A stretch of 64,000 nucleotides of DNA from an uncultured Kocuria sp. (GTDB lineage Bacteria > Actinomycetota > Actinomycetes > Actinomycetales > Micrococcaceae), in the NCBI RefSeq assembly GCF_947500125.1, contig NZ_CANMRA010000004.1:124001-188000 (forward strand). The letters are read 5' to 3'. Position numbers and translations under genes: made by a program. The notes beneath the pieces were generated by a model that saw nothing but the letters and a program-made list of their open reading frames with translations, had not been told where the DNA came from and did not search any database. Positions 1-7,418 of the stretch are shown here, piece by piece; positions within the stretch are counted from its first letter, which is position 1; the number at the start of each line of letters is the position of its first letter.

Positions 1-13
1 AGGTGGCGTGGTC

Positions 14-67
14 CCACAGGCTCATGACGGACCACAGGTTCATGACGGACCACAGGTTCATGACGGA
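14..67. repeat. Three tandem 18-bp repeats
   Basis: Three head-to-tail copies of an 18-bp unit (ccacaggYtcatgacgga) occupy this stretch; only one base differs, in the first copy. They lie just upstream of the first gene. A short reading frame through them would give a PQVHDG hexapeptide repeat, but nothing supports its translation. They may continue to the left of the window. Confidence 0.85.
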
Positions 68-93
68 ATACGCCCTGGGGCTGCACCGTTGAC

Positions 94-690
94 ATGGCGA
101 CGCCAACGTCCAGTGGTCAGGAGGCCGGCTTGTCCCCCTCACGACCGGCGCGCGACGGCAGCGGTCCCCAGGAGCCCGAGCGGTCCGGCCTGGACGCCGA
201 GATCGATGCGCTGATCAGCGCCTACCAGGAGCTGCACAAGGACGACGCACGCCTGCGGCGGATCGAGCGCACCAGCTGCACGGGTCACCAGGTCCTCGGC
301 GACGGGACCGGGGGGCGGATCCGCGAGATCCGTGAGGAGCAGATCGCCCCCGAGCTGAGGACCCAGGACCTCCAGCGGGTCGCCGCCGGGCTGCTGCGCA
401 CCGAGGCGGACATGAGGGCCTACGCCGCCCGTTTCGCCCAGTGCGGCACCGCGCAGGACCCGGCGGGACGGAACCTGGACCGCCAGGCGCACGCGCTGGA
501 CGCCGCGGGCAGACAGTGGCTGCTGATGATCGGCCAGAACAGGGACCACGGACTGGTCGCCTGCCGCTTCGTCCGGGAGAGGGGCATCCCGCACGCCCGG
601 GTGGTGTCCTTCACCGCCGAACGGCTGTCGCTGCCGATCCTCGTCGTCGAGCTCGGCCCGGACGAGGGCGGACCCGCCGCAGGGCGCTGA
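94..690 (+). CDS. Hypothetical protein, 198 aa
   Basis: I do not recognise a family. The protein is soluble in appearance, with no signal peptide or membrane segment. After a disordered Gly/Ser/Pro-rich start (about residues 1-30) it is largely charged and probably helical (about 30-150), including a stretch rich in Arg and Glu around residues 75-95. A short mixed hydrophobic segment follows at 165-190. Codon use is normal for the window. The ATG at 94 has no clear Shine-Dalgarno sequence, so the true start could lie downstream. The gene converges on the GH31 gene, with 80 bp between their stops. Confidence 0.55.
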   Translation: MATPTSSGQEAGLSPSRPARDGSGPQEPERSGLDAEIDALISAYQELHKDDARLRRIERTSCTGHQVLGDGTGGRIREIREEQIAPELRTQDLQRVAAGLLRTEADMRAYAARFAQCGTAQDPAGRNLDRQAHALDAAGRQWLLMIGQNRDHGLVACRFVRERGIPHARVVSFTAERLSLPILVVELGPDEGGPAAGR

Positions 691-770
691 TCCGCGGCGG
701 CTGAGCGGCGCGGACGGCGCCACGACTCCTGCAGACCGCCCTTGTAGACCGCCCCGTGCGGGCCGCCCCG

Positions 771-3182
771 TCATCGCACGGCCAGCACCAGCTCCGTGAG
801 CGCGCTCAGCAGCGGTCCCTCGACCCCGAGGGCGGGCGCCTGCCCGAGCGCCCCCACGGGGTCTCGCCGCACGGCCTCGTGCACCCGCTGCTTGACCTCG
901 TAGCCGATCTGGGCGTCGTTGAGCAGGTCGAAGACGCGGGCGGCGGGATCCGGGGCGGCCACGGTGCGCAGTCCGGCCGACCGCACTCCGATCCGCGCCC
1001 CGGGCGCAACTCCCTCGACGGTGAGGGAGGTGCGGTGCCCGCGCACCCCGTCCCCGTGCCGGGCGGCCCGGACGGGCACGCTCTGCCCGTCCACGGTCAC
1101 GGTGAGCTCCGTCAGCTCCTCGAACCCGATGAACGTGAGGACCCAGGTGCGCGCCGCCGGAACGCACCCGAGGTGGCCCCGCGCCGGGCCCACCGTGAAC
1201 TCCCCGGCGGCGACGTCGAGGGCGAGCGGAGTGCGCGCCCAGCGGCCGGGGTCGCGGCCGTCGCCCCTGTCGTCGTCCTCGTCGAGCACGGAGGCGTGGG
1301 AGGCGCCGGCGACCACGAGGACCTCCAGCTCGGCGGGGTTGCCGATGCCCGGCGCGGCGTCGTCGTCGGGCCCGGCGAGGGGCACGATCGCGCCGGCCCG
1401 GGCCAGAACGGGGACGTCCTCCAGGCGGCGGTGCAGCACCAGCTCCCGCCCGCCGTCATAGACGGTGCCCGTGCACAGGTCCGTCCAGGACCCCTCCGGC
1501 AGCCACACCGTCACCGCCGCGCGGGTGACCACGGGGTCCGCGGGGGAGGTGACCGGGGCGACCATCAGCTCGGCCCCGAACAGGTACTGGTGCCCGTACC
1601 GGTAGGCCTGCTCCGCCTCGGGGTGCTCGTAGTACAGCGGACGCACCAGGGGGACGCCCTCCACGGCGGCGGCCCGGTTCGCGGTGTGCAGGTACGGGAC
1701 CAGGCGGTGCCGCAGGCGGAGGCCGCGTTCCATGACCTCCGCGTAGGGGGCGCGGTAGCGCCACGGCTCCTTGGCGATGAAGTCGTTGTCGCCCGAGTGC
1801 AGGCGCAGGATCGGCGAGAACACCCCGAACTGCAGCCAGCGGGTGGCCAGCTCGTCGTCGCGGGCGCCGAAGATGTGCCCGCCGATGTCGTGGCTCCACC
1901 AGCCGAAGCCGATGTTCGCCGCCGTCGCCGTGAAGTACGGCTGGAACGCCAGCGAGGCCCAGGAGATGACGGTGTCTCCCGAGAAGCCCACCGGGTACCG
2001 GTGGCTGCCCGGCCCGGCGTAGCGGGAGAGCGTCAGCGGACGGGACCCGTCCGCGCCCGAGTCCAGGAAGTGGTAGTGGTTGAGCACCCACAGGGGGTCC
2101 ACGCCCGGCAGCCGGGAGTGCGGCCCGGACTGCCAGTCGATCCACCAGAAGTCCACGCCGTCGGCCTCCAGGCCGCGGTGCAGGACCTCGAAGTACGCGG
2201 CCACGAAGTCGCGGTCGGTGACGTCGAAGGCCACGGGCTCCTCCGACCCCGGGTCCCGGCCCAGGGCCTCGAGCATCGCGGGGTGCGCGTCCTCGAAGGA
2301 GCGCACCCCGTCGGCCGGGTGCAGGTTGAGCGTGACCCGGTAGCCGCGCTCGTGCGCCCACGCGAGGAAGCCGCGGGGGTCCGGGAACAGCTCCCGGTTC
2401 CAGGTGTAGCCCGTCCAGCCCGAGCCGTGCCGGCGCTCCACGTGCTCGTCGGTGAGGTGCCAGTCCATGTCCACCACCAGCACGGAGAACGGCAGCCGGT
2501 GCCGTTCGAAGTCGGCGACCAGCTGCCGGTGCTCGGCCTCGTCGTAGGCGTGGTAGCGGCTCCACCAGTTGCCGAGCGCCCAGCGGGGCAGGACGGGCTG
2601 CGGCCCCGAGAGGGCGTAGAAGTCCCGCAGCGCCTGCTGGTGCTCGTGGCCCCAGCCGAAGAAGTAGAGGTCCACGGCGCCCTCCTCGCCGCCGCGCGGC
2701 GCGTACCAGCCGTCCTCCGTGAGCAGCACCGAGGCGGAGTCGTCGACCACCCCGAAGCCCTCGCGGGACGTGATGCCCGGCTCGAGCGGGATGGGCCCGT
2801 CCGCCTCGTCCAGGGTGCGCGCGGTCCCGCCCAGGGTGGGGGCCGGGGCGCCGTAGCGCCACACGCTGTGGTAGTTGGTCACACCGCCGCGGATCTGCGC
2901 GGACAGTCCCGTGGGGCTGAAGGCGCCCTCGTCGTAGCTGAGGTGGATCCGCTCCGTCAGGAGTTCGATCCCCGAGTCCGTGCGCTGCACCCGGAAGTCG
3001 GGCACCGGGAACCGGCGGTCCACGGCGAACGCGGACGGGCGGTCCTCGAAGCGCCCGGTGGGGCTGTACTCCAGGCGCAGCAGCCCGGGGCTCAGCACGC
3101 TGATGCGGTAGCGCTCGCCGGCGACGACGGCGCCCGGGTCGACGGTCCCGGTTCCGGGGGGACGGAAGTGGGGGAGAGGCAT
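771..3182 (-). CDS. Glycoside hydrolase family 31 (alpha-glucosidase/alpha-xylosidase type)
   Basis: The 803-aa cytoplasmic protein is predicted to hydrolyse alpha-linked glucosides or xylosides by a retaining mechanism. The GH31 nucleophile motif WWIDWQ places Asp349 as nucleophile, and GFSGDTVISW places Asp403 as acid/base. The spacing and flanking sequence are typical of GH31. An N-terminal beta-sandwich (about 1-230), the (beta/alpha)8 barrel (about 240-560) and C-terminal beta domains follow the family order and usual length. The start ATG has an AGGGTGG-like ribosome site. That site lies almost against an IS982 element, whose left end is 9 bp upstream of the start, so the original promoter has been displaced. 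Substrate cannot be fixed from sequence. No sugar transporter or regulator is adjacent. Confidence 0.88.
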   Translation of the reverse strand: MPLPHFRPPGTGTVDPGAVVAGERYRISVLSPGLLRLEYSPTGRFEDRPSAFAVDRRFPVPDFRVQRTDSGIELLTERIHLSYDEGAFSPTGLSAQIRGGVTNYHSVWRYGAPAPTLGGTARTLDEADGPIPLEPGITSREGFGVVDDSASVLLTEDGWYAPRGGEEGAVDLYFFGWGHEHQQALRDFYALSGPQPVLPRWALGNWWSRYHAYDEAEHRQLVADFERHRLPFSVLVVDMDWHLTDEHVERRHGSGWTGYTWNRELFPDPRGFLAWAHERGYRVTLNLHPADGVRSFEDAHPAMLEALGRDPGSEEPVAFDVTDRDFVAAYFEVLHRGLEADGVDFWWIDWQSGPHSRLPGVDPLWVLNHYHFLDSGADGSRPLTLSRYAGPGSHRYPVGFSGDTVISWASLAFQPYFTATAANIGFGWWSHDIGGHIFGARDDELATRWLQFGVFSPILRLHSGDNDFIAKEPWRYRAPYAEVMERGLRLRHRLVPYLHTANRAAAVEGVPLVRPLYYEHPEAEQAYRYGHQYLFGAELMVAPVTSPADPVVTRAAVTVWLPEGSWTDLCTGTVYDGGRELVLHRRLEDVPVLARAGAIVPLAGPDDDAAPGIGNPAELEVLVVAGASHASVLDEDDDRGDGRDPGRWARTPLALDVAAGEFTVGPARGHLGCVPAARTWVLTFIGFEELTELTVTVDGQSVPVRAARHGDGVRGHRTSLTVEGVAPGARIGVRSAGLRTVAAPDPAARVFDLLNDAQIGYEVKQRVHEAVRRDPVGALGQAPALGVEGPLLSALTELVLAVR

Positions 3183-3190
3183 GCGTCCAC

Positions 3191-3216
3191 CCTAGATGAG
3201 TAATTCCAAGGGGTGG
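3191..3216 (+). repeat. IS982 left terminal inverted repeat
   Basis: This 26-bp end is the exact reverse complement of 4211-4236. It starts CCTAGATGAG and ends AAGGGGTGG. It abuts the transposase stop codon at 3217. Confidence 0.95.
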
Positions 3217-4134
3217 TCAGTGGTCGTAGGCGGTCAGGGATCGACGGACCCCGGTGCCGAGACGGTCGTTGTGCCAGATCGCGGTCGTGAGGGCCAGCAG
3301 CCGCTGGGCGATCCGGGCGCAGACGCCACGGACGGTGCGTCCGCCGTGGCGCTCCAGGTCCAGGTGGGCCTTGAGGGTGTTGTTGACGGACTCGATGATC
3401 TGGCGCAGGGGCTTGAAGAACCGGGCCCCGGGACGGGGTGCCTCCCCCGCCCGGGCCGGGCGCAGCAGCTCGAGCCCGGCCTCCTCCAGCTCGGTCTCGA
3501 ACGCTTTGCCGTAGTAGTTCTTGTCGGCGATCACCAGCTGCCGGCTCCGGTGCGCATCGGTCAGCCCGGGCGTGCCGGTGAGGATCTCGGTGAGCACCGC
3601 CCGCTCGTCGGCCTTCGCCCCGGTCAGCGCCCAGCCCACCGGCAGCCCGTGCACAGTGGCCACCAGGTGCAGGCGCAGTCCCCAGAAGTAGCGGGAGTGG
3701 GAGGCGCAGTAGCCGTACTGCGCCCACCCCACCAGGGCCGAGCGTTTGACCGTTTCCCTCGACCGGGCGCACTCCACCGGGGTGGAGTCGACCAGCCACA
3801 CGTCGTCACCGGCGATGGTCGTGTCCGCGGCCAGGACCCCGATGAGCCAGGCCATCGTGTCGGTCAGGGCCCGCAGGCGTTTGTTGTACCCGGGTTGCTG
3901 GGGCTGGTGCGGAAACAGATGGCGCAGGTGCACCCCGGCGTGGCGCAGCCAGCGGGCCTCGCTGGTGAACCCGCCCAGGGCCTGGAGCACGGCCAGGGTG
4001 ATCAGTTCCGCGTCCGTGATCCGCGGTGCGATCCCGGTCGGTGGGCGGTGCGGGGCGCGGTCGGAATGGGCCTTCAACAAGTCATCGGCCGTGACGTACA
4101 GTGCGGTGGCGAGGGTGTCCAGATCGGCGTCCAC
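3217..4134 (-). CDS. IS982-family transposase
   Basis: This DDE transposase (305 aa from the chosen start) catalyses cut-and-paste movement of the surrounding element. The N-terminal part has the IS982 hallmark of a DDLLKAH segment followed by DAELITLAVLQALGGFTSEARWL. The catalytic acids are probably the Asp in VDSTPVE, the Asp in VIADKNYYGK and the Glu in IIESVNNTLKAH. The motif YGYCASHSRYFWG is also typical of the family. A longer frame opens at ATG 4197. I chose the GTG at 4134 because GGAGG lies six bases before it and because it matches where IS982 proteins usually begin. There is no frameshift or internal stop. Confidence 0.93.
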   Translation of the reverse strand: MDADLDTLATALYVTADDLLKAHSDRAPHRPPTGIAPRITDAELITLAVLQALGGFTSEARWLRHAGVHLRHLFPHQPQQPGYNKRLRALTDTMAWLIGVLAADTTIAGDDVWLVDSTPVECARSRETVKRSALVGWAQYGYCASHSRYFWGLRLHLVATVHGLPVGWALTGAKADERAVLTEILTGTPGLTDAHRSRQLVIADKNYYGKAFETELEEAGLELLRPARAGEAPRPGARFFKPLRQIIESVNNTLKAHLDLERHGGRTVRGVCARIAQRLLALTTAIWHNDRLGTGVRRSLTAYDH

Positions 4135-4210
4135 GACGGACCTCCAGGGGTTCGGCGACACGGGTAGCAACGCCGATTCTGGGCACCCTCGCCCCATCCC
4201 GCCAAGACCC

Positions 4211-4236
4211 CCACCCCTTGGAATTACTCATCTAGG
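4211..4236 (+). repeat. IS982 right terminal inverted repeat
   Basis: This is a perfect 26-bp match, inverted, to 3191-3216. It ends 112 bp before the ATG of the luciferase-like gene and 49 bp before the probable MarR operator. Confidence 0.95.
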
Positions 4237-4285
4237 CGGGCCCGGACGGGAATAATCCGGCCCGGGGGTGCCTTGTAGGGAGTAG

Positions 4286-4297
4286 TTCAAATTTGAA
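4286..4297. promoter_or_regulatory. Probable MarR operator, palindrome TTCAAATTTGAA
   Basis: A perfect 12-bp AT-rich palindrome stands out in very GC-rich DNA, 51 bp before the luciferase-like start. Short AT-centred palindromes are the usual binding sites of MarR proteins, and a MarR gene is the last gene of this operon. Autoregulation by that protein is inferred. Confidence 0.6.
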
Positions 4298-4348
4298 GCA
4301 AGTGTGCGGGGCGTCCGGTCGGGCGCCGCTGCGGAGCAGGAGGACGAC

Positions 4349-5572
4349 ATGCAGTTCGGCATCTTCACCATCGGGGACGTCACCGAGGACCCCACCACGG
4401 GGCGCACCCCCACCGAGCACGAGGGGATCAGGGCCACGGTCGAGATCGCGAAGAAGGCCGAGGAGGTGGGCCTGGACGTCTTCGCCACGGGCCAGCACCA
4501 CAACCCGCCGTTCGTGGCCCCGGCGAACCCGCCGATCCTGCTGGCGAGCATCGCGGCGCAGACCGAGCGGATCCAGCTGTCCACGGCCACCACCCTGATC
4601 ACCACCACCGACCCGGTGCGCATCGCCGAGGACTACGCCTATCTCCAGCACCTCTCCGGCGGGCGGGTGGACCTCACCATGGGGCGGGGCAACACCGGCC
4701 CGGTCTATCCGTGGTTCGGCCAGGACATCCGGCAGGGCATCCCCCTGGCGATCGAGCACTACAGCCTGCTTCACCGGCTGTGGCGGGAGGACGTGGTCAA
4801 CTGGCAGGGCCGGTTCCGCAGTGCCCTGCAGGGCTTCACCTCGACCCCGCGCCCGCTCGACGACGTGGCCCCCTTCGTGTGGCACGGGTCCATCCGCTCC
4901 CCCGAGATCCCGGAGCAGGCCGCCTACTACGGCGACGGCTTCTTCCACAACAACATCTTCTGGCCCGCCGAGCACACCCGCCGGATGGTGGAGTTCTACC
5001 GGGCCCGCTACGAGCACTACGGCCACGGCGCCGCCGACCAGGCGATCGTGGGCCTGGGCGGCCAGGTGTTCATGCGCCGGAACTCCCAGGACGCCGTGCG
5101 GGAGTTCCGCCCCTACTTCGACAACGCCCCCGTCTACGGCCACGGGCCCTCGCTGGAGGACTTCACGGAGCAGACGCCGCTGACGGTGGGCTCCCCGCAG
5201 CAGGTCATCGAGAAGACCCTCGCGTTCCGCGACTACGCCGGCGACTACCAGCGCCAGCTGTTCCTGATGGACCACGCGGGCCTGCCGCTGAAGACCGTCC
5301 TGGAGCAGCTGGACCTGCTCGGCGAGGAGGTCGTGCCCGTGCTGCGCCGGGAGTTCGCCGCGCTCAAGCCCGCCCACGTGCCGGAGGCCCCGACCCACGC
5401 CTCGCTGGTGGCCCGCCGGCGCGCCGGCCAGGACCCGGTGCCCGGCGGCACCGAGGACTCGCCCGCCGGGCGGGCCCGCGCCGCCCAGGCCACGACGCAG
5501 ACCACGCAGCAGACCACGCAGCAGACCACGCAGCAGACCACGCAGCAGACCACGGAGAGGGCCCACCGATGA
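4349..5572 (+). CDS. Luciferase-like FMN-dependent monooxygenase, CE1758 type
   Basis: This 407-aa bacterial-luciferase-fold protein should use FMNH2 and oxygen to oxidise an unknown substrate. MQFGIFTIGDV at the N terminus, the GQHHNPPF segment, the TATTLITTTDPVR strand and GRGNTGPVYPWFG all match the luciferase-like family. The best fit is the subfamily first named from Corynebacterium CE1758. An AGGAGGA ribosome site five bases before ATG 4349 fixes the start; an earlier ATG at 4304 lacks one. The stop overlaps the next gene by ATGA, so it is probably co-translated with its FMN reductase partner. The last 25 residues are a TTQQ repeat encoded by tandem 12-bp units and are probably disordered. 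Confidence 0.9.
   Translation: MQFGIFTIGDVTEDPTTGRTPTEHEGIRATVEIAKKAEEVGLDVFATGQHHNPPFVAPANPPILLASIAAQTERIQLSTATTLITTTDPVRIAEDYAYLQHLSGGRVDLTMGRGNTGPVYPWFGQDIRQGIPLAIEHYSLLHRLWREDVVNWQGRFRSALQGFTSTPRPLDDVAPFVWHGSIRSPEIPEQAAYYGDGFFHNNIFWPAEHTRRMVEFYRARYEHYGHGAADQAIVGLGGQVFMRRNSQDAVREFRPYFDNAPVYGHGPSLEDFTEQTPLTVGSPQQVIEKTLAFRDYAGDYQRQLFLMDHAGLPLKTVLEQLDLLGEEVVPVLRREFAALKPAHVPEAPTHASLVARRRAGQDPVPGGTEDSPAGRARAAQATTQTTQQTTQQTTQQTTQQTTERAHR
5501..5548 (+). repeat. Four perfect 12-bp tandem repeats in coding sequence
   Basis: The unit accacgcagcag occurs four times without change, flanked by degenerate part-copies on both sides (acgacgcag and accacggagagg). It encodes TTQQ repeats at the C terminus of the monooxygenase. 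Because the unit is a multiple of three, copy-number changes would keep the frame. Confidence 0.95.
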
Positions 5573-6258
5573 GCGACCGCCACCTCACGACGACGACGGA
5601 TCCCGCCGGGGTGCACCCGCTCACCCTGGTGGTGGTCTCGGCGGGGATGTCCGACGCGTCCTCCACCTCGCTGCTGGCCGACCGGCTCGCCGAGGCGGTC
5701 CGCGACGGACTGGACGGGGCGCCGGTGCGGATCGAGCGCGTGGACCTGCGCCCGCTGGCCCACGCCATCGCCGACCACCTGCTCACCGGGTTCCCCGGTC
5801 CGCCGCTGCGGGCCGCGCTGGAGGCGGTCACGCGGGCGGACGCCCTGATCGCGGCCACCCCGACGTTCAAGGCGTCCTACTCGGGGCTGTTCAAGTCCTT
5901 CTTCGACCTCCTCGACGAGGCCGCACTGGAGGATCTGCCCGTGCTGGTGGCCGCCACCGGGGGCACCGCGCGCCACTCCCTGATGCTCGACTCGGCCATG
6001 CGCCCGCTCTTCGCCCACCTCAAGGCCCTCGTGCTGCCCCTGGGGGTCTACGCGGCCACGGAGGACTGGGCCGGGGTCTCGCTCGAGTCGCGCATCCGGC
6101 GGGCGGGCGCCCAGCTGGCGCGCCTGCTCGCCGCGGGCGCGGGGCAGGACGCACGGACGGCGGGTGCGCTCCCGGCCGGTGCCGCGCGCCAGGAGCGCGG
6201 CGACGAGTTCGCCGGGGTCCCGGACTTCGCGGACCTGCTCGCCCGGGCCGGCCGGTGA
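5569..6258 (+). CDS. NADPH-dependent FMN reductase, CE1759 type
   Basis: This 229-aa flavodoxin-fold reductase probably supplies reduced FMN to the preceding luciferase-like enzyme. The strand LTLVVVSAGMSDASSTSLLADRLA (residues about 17-40) is the FMN phosphate-binding region. ATPTFKASYSGLFKSFFDLLD is the conserved FMN-reductase motif, and VLVAATGGTARHSLMLD completes the flavin site. The C-terminal 40 residues are Ala/Gly-rich and unassigned. The ATG overlaps the upstream stop (ATGA), and the stop overlaps the GTG of the MarR gene. Two-component pairing of these two families next to a MarR gene is a known arrangement; the substrate is not known. Confidence 0.88.
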   Translation: MSDRHLTTTTDPAGVHPLTLVVVSAGMSDASSTSLLADRLAEAVRDGLDGAPVRIERVDLRPLAHAIADHLLTGFPGPPLRAALEAVTRADALIAATPTFKASYSGLFKSFFDLLDEAALEDLPVLVAATGGTARHSLMLDSAMRPLFAHLKALVLPLGVYAATEDWAGVSLESRIRRAGAQLARLLAAGAGQDARTAGALPAGAARQERGDEFAGVPDFADLLARAGR

Positions 6259-6701
6259 CCGGTCCCGGGGCCGCCGCGCGCCCGTGGGACGTGTGGCAGC
6301 TGTTCTTCGAGACCACCGCCCGGCTGACCACCGAGGTCGAGGCCCGGCTCAAGGAGCACGGCTGCTCGCTCATGGACTACCAGGTGCTCCTGCTGCTGCG
6401 CAACGCCGAGGACCACCGGCTGCGGATGGGGGAGCTGGCCCAGCGGATGGTCTTCTCCCCGAGCCGGCTCAGCTACCAGATCGGCGTCCTCGAGAAGCGC
6501 GGCTGGGTGCGGCGCCGCCGCTGCGCCGAGGACGCGCGCGGCCTCGAGGCCGAGCTCACGGAGGAGGGGCTGCACGCCTTCCGCCGCCTGCGGCCAGCCC
6601 ACGCCCGCGACGTCGAGGAGCTGTTCCTCGACGCCCTGGAGGGCGACGACGCCGAACGGCTGGCCGCCGTCATGCACCGGCTGGCCCGCAACCTGGCCTG
6701 A
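6255..6701 (+). CDS. MarR-family transcriptional regulator
   Basis: This 148-aa winged-helix regulator probably represses its own operon through the palindrome at 4286-4297. The DNA-binding core runs LMDYQVLLLLRNAEDHRLRMGELAQRM followed by the recognition helix FSPSRLSYQIGVLEKRGWV. The wing RRRRCAEDARGLEAELTEEG contains the DxRG signature of the family. Helices at both ends should form the dimer interface. The GTG start overlaps the FMN reductase stop by four bases, so translation is coupled. Ligand unknown; phenolic or oxidative signals are common in the family, but that is not evidence here. Confidence 0.9.
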   Translation: MTGPGAAARPWDVWQLFFETTARLTTEVEARLKEHGCSLMDYQVLLLLRNAEDHRLRMGELAQRMVFSPSRLSYQIGVLEKRGWVRRRRCAEDARGLEAELTEEGLHAFRRLRPAHARDVEELFLDALEGDDAERLAAVMHRLARNLA

Positions 6702-6706
6702 GGGCG

Positions 6707-6732
6707 GGGCGGCCACGGCGTCCCGGCCGCCC
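6707..6732. terminator. Hairpin between convergent genes
   Basis: An 8-bp perfect GC stem (gggcggcc/ggccgccc) with a 10-base loop lies between the MarR gene and the convergent membrane-protein gene. There is no U tract. Confidence 0.45.
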
Positions 6733-6738
6733 GGCCGG

Positions 6739-7245
6739 TCAGCGCAGTGCGGCCCGCACCCCGGGGCGGACGGCCACCACGAGCCAGGCCACGTCCACGA
6801 CGGCCTTGAGCGCGCCCGTCACGAGCCCGATCGAGGTGCCCGTGGCAACCACGAGCACCAGCACGGCGTTGGCCAGGGTGCTCAGGAGCGCCATGGACGC
6901 GAAGACGATGCCGAGGATCCACGCCCACTGCCGCTGCTCGCGCAGCGGGAAGTACACCAGGGCGTAGAGCCCGGCGGTGAGCCCGAAGCCGAAGAGGACC
7001 GAGATGACGAGGGCGATCGTCCCGAACGGCGTCCCCGCGGGCACGCCGGAATACTGCTCGGGCGCCGCCAGGTATCCCACCGCGCCGCCGAGGACCGCGA
7101 CCACGAAGGACGCCACGGTGAGCCGGAGCAGCAGCCGGAGGTCGGGGGTCATCGGTGGCCGGGGCGGGCGGGCCGTCGCGTAGGGCGGTGCGCCGAGCGG
7201 CGGAGGGCCGCCGTGGCCCCGGGGTTCGTAGGGCTGCTGGGACAT
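6739..7245 (-). CDS. Four-helix membrane protein, function unknown
   Basis: The 168-aa protein has a Pro/Gly-rich cytoplasmic head (about residues 1-33) and four predicted transmembrane segments (about 37-58, 72-93, 102-127 and 133-158). Such heads with short helical bundles are common in actinobacterial small membrane proteins, but I recognise no functional motif. The start was placed at ATG 7245 because AGGAGG lies nine bases upstream. A longer frame from 7341 has no such site. It stands alone between the convergent MarR gene and ackA. Confidence 0.75.
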   Translation of the reverse strand: MSQQPYEPRGHGGPPPLGAPPYATARPPRPPMTPDLRLLLRLTVASFVVAVLGGAVGYLAAPEQYSGVPAGTPFGTIALVISVLFGFGLTAGLYALVYFPLREQRQWAWILGIVFASMALLSTLANAVLVLVVATGTSIGLVTGALKAVVDVAWLVVAVRPGVRAALR

Positions 7246-7374
7246 CGTCGGTGCCTCCTGGCGCAAGGGTCCGTCACAGGGGAGGGGTCCCGTCAGGGGC
7301 CCAGCACCGAACCTATCGGCCGGAGTCGCTTTTGCGAACACCCGGCGGGGCGACGTCCTCTGTGCGGCGGCCCG

Positions 7375-7418
7375 TGACGCCCGGACCGGCTCGGACGGCC
7401 TGACGCCCGGACCGGCTC
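7375..7418. repeat. 18-bp direct repeat at the ackA 3' end
   Basis: TGACGCCCGGACCGGCTC occurs at 7375-7392 and 7401-7418, eight bases apart. The second copy runs into the ackA stop codon. No function is evident. Confidence 0.7.

Larger units (their letters stand above)
3191..4236 (-). mobile_element. Intact IS982-family insertion sequence
   Basis: A 1,046-bp element carries one IS982-type transposase gene and perfect 26-bp terminal inverted repeats (3191-3216 and 4211-4236). The outermost CTAG is palindromic, so it may instead be a 4-bp target duplication (3192-3195 and 4232-4235), with true ends starting at ATGAGTAATT. The element appears intact and potentially active. It has inserted between the GH31 gene and the luciferase-like operon, separating the GH31 start from whatever promoter it once had. 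The terminal repeats are conspicuously AT-rich compared with their surroundings. Confidence 0.93.

Noticed and set aside
5501-5548. CRISPR-like repeats
   Set aside because: The units are contiguous 12-mers in coding sequence with no spacers and no cas genes anywhere in the window.
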